A DNA stretch of 5,285 nt from JANNAT01 sp043766915 (GTDB lineage: Bacteria > Pseudomonadota > Alphaproteobacteria > Rhodobacterales > Rhodobacteraceae): the NCBI GenBank assembly GCA_043766915.1, contig JAYUHO010000155.1, positions 1 to 5,285 of the forward strand. Reading direction: 5' to 3'. Numbering within the stretch: the first letter of the stretch is position 1; each line of letters opens with the position of its first letter. The position numbers and the translations under genes were made by a program. Under the pieces are notes generated by a model. That model had not been told where the DNA came from. It saw only the letters and a list, made by a program, of their open reading frames with translations, and ran no database searches. Positions 1 through 4,814 of the stretch are shown here, one piece after another.

Positions 1-785
1 ATGAGACGATGGTGGGTCAGTCATGGGCGCCAAAATTTGGTGGAAAGGGCGGCAATCAGGCGGTGGCCGCAGCGCAGGCAGGCGTTGCCTGCCGAATGTT
101 GGGGGCTGTGGGTGACGATGCCTTTGCGCCGTTTTTGCGGCAAGGCCTGCGGGCCGGGGGTGTCGAGGATCGGTTTGTCACGACGGTTCCGGGTGTCGGA
201 TCAGGGATGAGCGTGGCCCTGTGCGGCCCGACGGGCGATTACGCGGCGGTGATCGTTTCGGGGGCCAATCTTGCGATTGATCCGGCGCAACTGGATAACT
301 CTGCGCTTTGGGACGGGGTGCAGGTTTTGGTATTGCAAAACGAAGTGGCCCCGGCCCTGAACCTTGCTGCGGCATATGCAGCGCGCAGCCGTGGTTTGCA
401 GATCGTGCTGAATGCAGCCCCTGCGCGTGATATGCCTGCAGGCAGTGCGGCGCTGATAGACGTGTTGATTGTTAACGCGGTTGAAGCAGAAATGATGGGC
501 GCAGCCCCGGTGGGTGATTTGCCCAGTGCCCTGCGCGCCGCAAGGATATTGGGCGAGGCTTGCCGCACCGTGGTGGTAACCGCCGGCGCGCAGGGCTTGG
601 CGGCTTTTTCAGCAGCGGGGCAGGAATTTGTTATTCCCGCGCAAAAAGTCGTGGTGCAAAGCAGCCATGGCGCGGGGGACATGTTCACTGGCACCATGGC
701 CGCAGCCTTGGCAAAAGGCGACGATCTTTACGCGGCCTGCGAAATAGCAAGTACCGCCGCTGCGGCCCATGTGGCCAAGGTATAA
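1..785 (+). CDS. Ribokinase-like PfkB-family sugar kinase, 5'-truncated by window edge
   Basis: This is the C-terminal part of a PfkB-family carbohydrate kinase, which transfers the ATP gamma-phosphate to a sugar hydroxyl in the cytoplasm. The reading frame is already open at base 3 (first visible residues E-T-M-V-G), matching about residue 29 of E. coli RbsK, so roughly 28 residues lie outside; 260 codons are visible. The first PfkB signature is seen as FGGKGGNQAVAAA (bases about 36-74). The central block VLNAAPARDMP followed by NAVEAE matches the ribokinase NPAPAR...NETEAE region. The catalytic/anion-hole motif GAGD is at bases 669-680, with the presumed base Asp at 678-680. Two oddities: the residues just before GAGD are S-S-H, where ribokinases usually have D-T-(T/I), and the protein stops about 20-25 residues earlier than E. 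coli RbsK. Ribokinase is the nearest guess, but the substrate is not certain; another pentose or a nucleoside is possible. The ATG at base 9 is internal, not the start. Confidence 0.85.
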   Translation, partial: ETMVGQSWAPKFGGKGGNQAVAAAQAGVACRMLGAVGDDAFAPFLRQGLRAGGVEDRFVTTVPGVGSGMSVALCGPTGDYAAVIVSGANLAIDPAQLDNSALWDGVQVLVLQNEVAPALNLAAAYAARSRGLQIVLNAAPARDMPAGSAALIDVLIVNAVEAEMMGAAPVGDLPSALRAARILGEACRTVVVTAGAQGLAAFSAAGQEFVIPAQKVVVQSSHGAGDMFTGTMAAALAKGDDLYAACEIASTAAAAHVAKV

Positions 786-786
786 T

Positions 787-2067
787 CTACTGCGCCGCAA
801 TCTCGCGTGCGGCAGGCATCAACAATCCGTCACACACTGCCGACAGCGCCAAGGCGGCTGCGCCATGCGCCCACAGCAGATCGCCCCAGGCGTGAATTTC
901 AATCGGTGGCAGCGGACGGCCGGTGACGATGGCCAAATTCTTCATCTCGGCCAAGGTTTCGGTGGCATACAAATAGTCATACCGCATCCGTTCGCCCGAC
1001 AGAATGATCAGCGCAGGGTCAAACAGATTGATCACGTTCGACAATCCCGCCGCCAGATAGCGCCCAGCCCGCCGAAAGATCGACCGTGCCGCGTCGTTGC
1101 CCGCTTTGGCGTGGCCATAAAGGCTTTCCAGCAGGACCGCGATTGACTGGCCTTCCTTATGCTCCCAATTCAGCGCCGTCGCCGCCTCTCGGGCCAAAGC
1201 ATAGTCGGCGACATAGGCCTCAAGGCAACCGCGCTGCCCACAGCGACACAGCGCGCCGTCCAGCTGCACTTTGGTATGGCCCAACTCCATCCCCAGGCCA
1301 CGCGCGCCGCGATAAATCTTGTGGTTCAGAACAAACCCCATGCCGACGCCATGCTCTATGGTGACCACGGCAAAATCTGACAGGGCGCGACCCGCGCCGA
1401 ACCACAATTCGGCCAGCGTCACCAGATTGGCATCGTTATCAACATGCACCGGCAGGCCCAACCGTGCCGAGGCCGAGGCCGCAAGCGGAACCGCGCGTTC
1501 GTTCAGCACCGACGACCACAACACTATGCCTGCGGTGCAATCGACGAAGCCGGGCACGCCAAGCCCCAGCGCGCTGAGATCGCTGGTGGTCATTCCCGCC
1601 TTGGCGCAAACGCGCGCCAGCAAGGTCTCCATTGCGGTCAGCAGTTCCGGCAGGGCCATCGGACCGGGACGGCGGGGGATCACATCATCAGCAATCAGAT
1701 TGCCTGCAAAATCGACGATCACGGCGGTATGCTCGCGGTCAGACAGCTTCATGCCTGCCACGCGGTAGGCATCTGCGCGCACACCCAAAGCCACCGCAGG
1801 CCGTCCCCGGCCCTGATCAGTGTCGCGTGGGGCGGCAACCTCTTCGATCAGACCTGCCTCTATCAGTTCTGATGTGATCGTGGTCACCGATGCTGGCGAC
1901 ACCCCAAGGTCTTTGGCGACCTGCACGCGCGGGATCAAACCTGCCGCGCGCACCCGCTCAAACACTTGCTGGCGCAAAGGTCGGGTGGTTTCTGAAAGCG
2001 GGGGAATCAGCGGGCCGCAGCCCAAGGACGCGTCACCCGTCGCGTCTTTTGGCATCTGCAGCATCAT
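787..2067 (-). CDS. xylR: ROK-family transcriptional repressor, probable xylose regulator XylR
   Basis: This 426-residue protein is a ROK regulator: an N-terminal winged helix-turn-helix (about residues 30-78, with a recognition-helix region LGVSPASVTTITSELIEAGL and a wing at RGRP), then a sugar-kinase-like ROK domain. The ROK zinc motif is complete: E261-L-G-H264, then C274-R-C276-G-Q-R-G-C281-L-E. The NDAN motif is at 211-214. The N-terminal phosphate-binding DxGGT motif of ROK kinases is replaced by M-K-L-S-D-R-E (residues 106-112), which argues for a sensor and not an active kinase. The start is the first of two adjacent ATGs (2065-2067), with a TAAGG ribosome site at 2075-2079 on the minus strand. 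It is divergent from xylF, so it most likely represses the xylose operon and itself, with sugar as inducer. The ROK assignment is firm; the xylose specificity rests on the neighbouring genes. Confidence 0.9.
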   Translation of the reverse strand: MMLQMPKDATGDASLGCGPLIPPLSETTRPLRQQVFERVRAAGLIPRVQVAKDLGVSPASVTTITSELIEAGLIEEVAAPRDTDQGRGRPAVALGVRADAYRVAGMKLSDREHTAVIVDFAGNLIADDVIPRRPGPMALPELLTAMETLLARVCAKAGMTTSDLSALGLGVPGFVDCTAGIVLWSSVLNERAVPLAASASARLGLPVHVDNDANLVTLAELWFGAGRALSDFAVVTIEHGVGMGFVLNHKIYRGARGLGMELGHTKVQLDGALCRCGQRGCLEAYVADYALAREAATALNWEHKEGQSIAVLLESLYGHAKAGNDAARSIFRRAGRYLAAGLSNVINLFDPALIILSGERMRYDYLYATETLAEMKNLAIVTGRPLPPIEIHAWGDLLWAHGAAALALSAVCDGLLMPAAREIAAQ

Positions 2068-2117
2068 TTCTTTGCCTTACGAATTAAAAACACCGGATTT
2101 TTTCCCAGACCGCCCAG

Positions 2118-2140
2118 ATTTTGCCGCAACGCAGCAAAAT
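2118..2140. promoter_or_regulatory. 23-bp palindrome, candidate ROK repressor operator O1
   Basis: Perfect inverted 7-bp arms ATTTTGC (2118-2124) and GCAAAAT (2134-2140) flank a 9-base centre that is itself partly symmetric (GC at 2126-2127 pairs with GC at 2131-2132). Its length and AT-rich ends with GC-rich middle fit the operators of ROK regulators in general. It lies in the intergenic region between the ROK gene and xylF. The binding assignment is inference; no footprint is implied. Confidence 0.55.
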
Positions 2141-2148
2141 TCGGCCCC

Positions 2149-2157
2149 ATTTTAGCA
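2149..2157 (-). promoter_or_regulatory. Candidate extended -10 of the ROK regulator gene
   Basis: Read on the minus strand this is TGCTAAAAT: TAAAAT matches the sigma-70 -10 consensus at five of six positions and is preceded by a TGn extension. No convincing -35 box is seen 16-18 bases upstream, which is compatible with an extended -10 promoter. It is about 80 bases upstream of the regulator start codon and overlaps the operator-like site at 2150-2172, which would allow autoregulation. Confidence 0.35.
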
Positions 2158-2172
2158 CAACCGCAGCTTTCA
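2150..2172. promoter_or_regulatory. Second operator-like site O2, degenerate copy of O1
   Basis: TTTTAGC (2150-2156), nine bases, then GCTTTCA (2166-2172) repeats the layout T-rich/GC - N9 - GC of the palindrome 32 bp upstream. Both sites share CGCAGC at the same relative place (2130-2135 and 2162-2167). The right arm is not a good inverted match, so this would be a weaker half-conserved site. The 32-bp offset is about three helical turns, placing both on the same DNA face. Confidence 0.3.
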
Positions 2173-2186
2173 CCAGCATTTTTATT

Positions 2187-2215
2187 TTGACAACTGAAAT
2201 TATTATCGTCATTTT
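2187..2215 (+). promoter_or_regulatory. Candidate xylF promoter (TTGACA, 17-bp spacer, weak -10)
   Basis: A perfect -35 hexamer TTGACA is at 2187-2192. With a 17-base spacer the -10 would be CATTTT (2210-2215), which keeps the A at position 2 and T at position 6 but is otherwise poor. The predicted transcription start would be near 2222, giving an untranslated leader of about 58 bases. A weak -10 with a strong -35 suits a regulated promoter. The -35 is convincing, the exact -10 is not. Confidence 0.5.
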
Positions 2216-2223
2216 TAGCGCGT

Positions 2224-2241
2224 GCCGACGAATCTGTCGGC
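2224..2241 (+). other. 5'-leader stem-loop 1 upstream of xylF
   Basis: GCCGAC (2224-2229) and GTCGGC (2236-2241) form a perfect 6-bp GC-rich stem with a 6-base loop. It would sit almost at the 5' end of the xylF transcript if the promoter at 2187-2215 is correct. It has no U tract, so it is not an intrinsic terminator. It could instead be a DNA inverted repeat bound by a protein. Confidence 0.5.
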
Positions 2242-2242
2242 T

Positions 2243-2259
2243 CGGCCATTCCGTGGCCG
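2243..2259 (+). other. 5'-leader stem-loop 2 upstream of xylF
   Basis: CGGCCA (2243-2248) and TGGCCG (2254-2259) form a perfect 6-bp stem with loop TTCCG, one base after stem-loop 1. It ends 7 bases before the ribosome binding site, leaving that site free. The 5' arm of stem-loop 1 (GCCGA) could alternatively pair with TCGGC at 2242-2246 inside this stem, because TCGGC occurs twice in tandem (2237-2246). Confidence 0.5.
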
Positions 2260-2266
2260 CATCGAT

Positions 2267-2272
2267 AGGGAG
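2267..2272 (+). promoter_or_regulatory. xylF ribosome binding site AGGGAG
   Basis: AGGGAG ends seven bases before the ATG at 2280-2282. It decides the start: the frame stays open upstream as far as about 2121, but only this ATG has a good ribosome site and opens directly into a signal peptide. Confidence 0.85.
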
Positions 2273-2279
2273 AATAAAC

Positions 2280-3305
2280 ATGCGTAACGCAATCATGCTG
2301 GCGGTTATTGCCGCTGCTGGTTTCTCGTCTGCCGCAATGGCGGAAGGCAAGAAAATCGGAGTGTCCTGGGCTTCGTTTCAGGAAGAGCGCTGGAAGATCG
2401 ACGAAGCTGCAATGAAGGCAGCCATCGAGGCTGCTGGTGACGAATACATCTCGGCTGACGCGCAATCGTCTTCTGAAAAGCAGTTGTCGGACGTCAGCGC
2501 GCTGATCGCTCAGGGTGCAAACGCCCTGATCATCAACGCGTGGGACAAGGACGCCATCGGCCCGGCCATCGAAGCCGCCGCTGCCGAAGGCATTCCGGTT
2601 GTGGGTTACGACCGTCTGATCGAAGACGCGCGCACCTTCTATCTGACCTTCGACAACAAAGGCGTTGGCAAGATCATCGCCGAAGAAGTCATGAAGGTTA
2701 AGCCGGACGGCAACTATGCGATCATTCTGGGCGATCCCGGTGATCCGAACGCCGCTTTCCTGCGCGAAGGCATGGAAGAAGTGATCGGCGAGGCTGTTAA
2801 GGCCGGCACCATCAAGATCGTTGGCGAAGCCAACTCGGATGGCTGGAAGCCAGAGAATGCCCAAAAGAACATGGAGCAGATCCTGACCGCCAACGACAAC
2901 GCAGTTGACGCTGTTCTGTCGGAAAATGACGGTATGGCTGGTGGCGTTGTGGCTGCTTTGTCGGCCCAAGGTCTTGTGATCCCGGTCGGTGGCCAGGACG
3001 GTGATTTGGCTGCGATCAACCGTGTTGCCCGTGGCACCCAGACCGTTTCGGTTTGGAAAGACAGCCGCAATCTGGGCAAAGCTGCTGGCGAAATTGCCTC
3101 GGCCTTGGCTGGTGGTGCCGCTTTGGACGCCATTGCTGGTGCATCGAAGTTTAACGGTGGCGCAAATGGCGTTGAAATGAACGCCATCCTGCTGACACCC
3201 ACCGCGATCACCAAAGACACGCTGAACCTTGCCATTGATGGTGGTCACATCACCAAAGAACAGGCTTGCGAAGGCGCGATGGATGGCATTGCTGCTTGTC
3301 AGTAA
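2280..3305 (+). CDS. xylF: D-xylose ABC transporter periplasmic binding protein XylF
   Basis: This 341-residue pre-protein is a periplasmic sugar-binding protein of the ribose/xylose (peripla_BP_4) type that captures D-xylose and delivers it to the XylH/XylG membrane complex. Residues 1-21 are a Sec signal peptide (basic MRN, hydrophobic core, cleavage after A-M-A before E22). It aligns well by eye with E. coli XylF: EERWKID (LERWQKD), VGYDRLIEDA (LAYDRMINDA), FYLTFDNKGVG (FYISFDNEKVG), SDGWKPENAQKNMEQILTAN (VDGWLPENALKIMENALTAN), and GQDGDLAAINRVARGTQTVSVWK (GQDADLAGIKRIAAGTQTMTVYK). Two cysteines near the C-terminus, C330 and C340, could form a disulfide in the periplasm. It is the first gene of the operon and is followed 13 bases later by a strong terminator, so it is probably made in excess over the membrane parts. 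Related ligands such as other aldoses cannot be excluded. Confidence 0.95.
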   Translation: MRNAIMLAVIAAAGFSSAAMAEGKKIGVSWASFQEERWKIDEAAMKAAIEAAGDEYISADAQSSSEKQLSDVSALIAQGANALIINAWDKDAIGPAIEAAAAEGIPVVGYDRLIEDARTFYLTFDNKGVGKIIAEEVMKVKPDGNYAIILGDPGDPNAAFLREGMEEVIGEAVKAGTIKIVGEANSDGWKPENAQKNMEQILTANDNAVDAVLSENDGMAGGVVAALSAQGLVIPVGGQDGDLAAINRVARGTQTVSVWKDSRNLGKAAGEIASALAGGAALDAIAGASKFNGGANGVEMNAILLTPTAITKDTLNLAIDGGHITKEQACEGAMDGIAACQ

Positions 3306-3318
3306 TCCAATAAGATAA

Positions 3319-3355
3319 TTGGGCGTCGGTCTTCGGGCCGACGCCCAAGTTTTTT
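3319..3355 (+). terminator. Strong Rho-independent terminator after xylF, UUCG tetraloop
   Basis: TTGGGCGTCGG (3319-3329) pairs perfectly with CCGACGCCCAA (3338-3348). Two more pairs (a U-G wobble and C-G) close a TTCG tetraloop at 3332-3335, giving a 13-bp stem. A run of six T follows at 3350-3355 after one G. It lies inside the operon between xylF and xylH, so it should act as a partial terminator and as a 3' stabiliser of the xylF message. The opposite strand lacks a clean U tract, so it is directed at xylF transcription. Confidence 0.92.
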
Positions 3356-3466
3356 CTGATGGGGCAAATTGATTGCAGATTGCGTGTGCGGTTCTTCGAA
3401 TAACCAGCGCCGCCTGTTCTGACTAGATTGACATCTCATCTCCCTCTTACAGCGCTGGACGAGGAC
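3356..3466 (+). promoter_or_regulatory. xylF-xylH gap with a weak possible promoter
   Basis: These 111 bases separate the terminator from xylH. The best sigma-70-like match is TTGCAG (3373-3378) with a 17-base spacer to TCGAAT (3396-3401), three and four matches of six; this is weak. No small gene is seen. Expression of xylH may therefore depend on readthrough of the terminator. Confidence 0.2.
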
Positions 3467-4804
3467 ATGACGAATACATCCACTGCCCCCGCACATAACC
3501 CGCAAAGCGGCGACACGCATATTGGTCCGATCGCGCGGTTTGTGCGGGCGACTGAATTGGATACCCGTTTGCTGGGAATGATTGGCGCGCTGCTGCTGAT
3601 CTGGGTTGGATTTCATCTGTATGGCGTGGTGTTCAAGGACGGTGGCGTATTTCTGACCCCGCGCAATCTGTGGAACCTGTCGGTGCAAACCTCGATGACG
3701 GGGATCATGGCGACTGGCATGGTGTTGGTCATTATTACTCGCAACATCGACCTGTCGGTTGGGTCTTTGGTTGGGGTCACCGGCATGGTGATGGGGATAT
3801 TGCAGGTCAATATTCTGCCGCAATATCTGGGGCTTGGCCACCCGGCCACTTGGGTTATCACGGCAATCGTTGGTATAACGTGCGGTGCCCTTATTGGCGC
3901 ATTTCATGGCTGGCTGATTGCCTATCGTGGCATCCCGTCGTTCATCGTCACCCTTGGCGGCCTGATGGTGTGGCGCGGTGCGGCGTTTCTGACCGCAGAT
4001 GGCAAAACGATTTCTCCTGTAGATGAAACTTTTGCCCTGCTTGGTGGCGGGCCTTATGGATCAATCGGTTCGACAGGCAGCTGGATTGCTGGGATTCTAG
4101 GCTGTGCCGCGATCCTGTGGGTGCTGAAGTCGGGCCGCACATCGCGCTTGAAACACGGCTTTGCTTTGCGGCCAATGTGGGCCGAATTTACGCTGGCCGC
4201 CATCACCTGCGGGGCGCTGATTGGTGCTGTGCTGACGGTAAACGCCTACCCATGGCCCAAAGGGATTGTCGAGGCCTACGTTAAGGCAAACCCGGGTGTC
4301 GTCGTGCCGGAAGGCGGTTTGTTTATCAGCCATGGCTTTGCAATTCCGGTTCTTATCCTTGCCGCTGTGGCCATCGCCATGACCATTCTGATGACCCGCA
4401 CCCGCTTTGGCCGTTATGTGTTTGCCATCGGCGGCAACCCCGAAGCGGCGGCTTTGGCGGGTATTAATACCCGGTGGATGACACTGAAGATCTTCGCGCT
4501 GATGGGGTTACTGGCTGGACTGGCTGCTGTTGTGTCGTCGGCGCGCCTGAATTCAGCCACCAACGCCCTCGGCGATCTGGATGAGTTGTACGTCATCGCC
4601 TCGGCTGTGGTTGGCGGCACCTCGCTTGCGGGCGGTGTTGGCACGATCTACGGGGCGATTATCGGGGCTTTGGTGATGCAATCCTTACAAACCGGGATGG
4701 TGTTGATCGGCTATGGCGACGGGTCTTACCGCAAGATCGTCGTTGGCGTGGCGCTGGTTCTGGCTGTCTATCTGGACATCCTTTACCGCAAGAAAATCAA
4801 GTGA
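3467..4804 (+). CDS. xylH: D-xylose ABC transporter permease XylH
   Basis: This 445-residue inner-membrane permease of the BPD_transp_2 (ribose/xylose, CUT2) family forms the sugar channel. The first strong hydrophobic helix spans about residues 35-55, and many others follow. Family landmarks are IDLSVGS (94-100), AYRGIPSFIVTLGGLMVWRG (152-171), the cytoplasmic coupling-loop motif FGRYVFAIGGNPEAAALAGIN (314-334), and VVGGTSLAGGVGT (381-393); all have close counterparts in E. coli XylH. It is about 50 residues longer than the 393-residue E. coli protein, partly from a polar N-terminus (about 30 residues) and a loop near 258-290 (AYPWPKGIVEAYVKANPG...). The ATG at 3467 is chosen over an in-frame TTG at 3428, which has no ribosome site; the ATG has GAGG only two bases away and GGA seven bases away, so initiation may be weak. 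It is followed 10 bases later by xylG. Confidence 0.93.
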   Translation: MTNTSTAPAHNPQSGDTHIGPIARFVRATELDTRLLGMIGALLLIWVGFHLYGVVFKDGGVFLTPRNLWNLSVQTSMTGIMATGMVLVIITRNIDLSVGSLVGVTGMVMGILQVNILPQYLGLGHPATWVITAIVGITCGALIGAFHGWLIAYRGIPSFIVTLGGLMVWRGAAFLTADGKTISPVDETFALLGGGPYGSIGSTGSWIAGILGCAAILWVLKSGRTSRLKHGFALRPMWAEFTLAAITCGALIGAVLTVNAYPWPKGIVEAYVKANPGVVVPEGGLFISHGFAIPVLILAAVAIAMTILMTRTRFGRYVFAIGGNPEAAALAGINTRWMTLKIFALMGLLAGLAAVVSSARLNSATNALGDLDELYVIASAVVGGTSLAGGVGTIYGAIIGALVMQSLQTGMVLIGYGDGSYRKIVVGVALVLAVYLDILYRKKIK

Positions 4805-4808
4805 GGGG
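4803..4808 (+). promoter_or_regulatory. xylG ribosome binding site overlapping the xylH stop codon
   Basis: GAGGGG begins inside the xylH TGA stop (4802-4804) and ends six bases before the ATG at 4815. This favours the second of two in-frame ATGs (4809 and 4815) as the start, because the first directly abuts the ribosome site. The overlap suggests translational coupling of xylH and xylG. Confidence 0.75.
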
Positions 4809-4814
4809 ATGACC

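Noticed and set aside
560..895. Frame-shifted continuation of the PfkB kinase across the convergent junction
   Set aside because: The overlapping frame gives no match to the missing ribokinase C-terminal segment, so a simple frameshift does not explain the early stop.
1319..1872. Plus-strand frames of about 140-150 codons opposite the ROK regulator
   Set aside because: They lie in other frames of a well-supported gene and show Arg/Ser/Pro-rich composition typical of shadow frames in GC-rich DNA.
2201..2206. TATTAT as the -10 box of xylF
   Set aside because: It is only 8 bases from the TTGACA -35 box, too close for sigma-70 promoters, and no other suitable -35 was found at 16-18 bases upstream.
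2121..2279. Possible longer xylF start at the TTG at 2121
   Set aside because: The added 53 residues would cover the palindrome, promoter and hairpins and bury the signal peptide. The ATG at 2280 has a good ribosome site and begins a normal Sec signal.
2064..3248. Long minus-strand open frame (394 codons) opposite xylF and the control region
   Set aside because: It is antisense to a clearly assigned xylF, has no recognisable domain and a low-complexity polar composition. It is a by-product of xylF codon use.
3299..3907. Minus-strand frame of 202 codons over the xylF-xylH gap and xylH 5' end
   Set aside because: It runs through the terminator hairpin and is antisense to xylH, and its product has no family resemblance.
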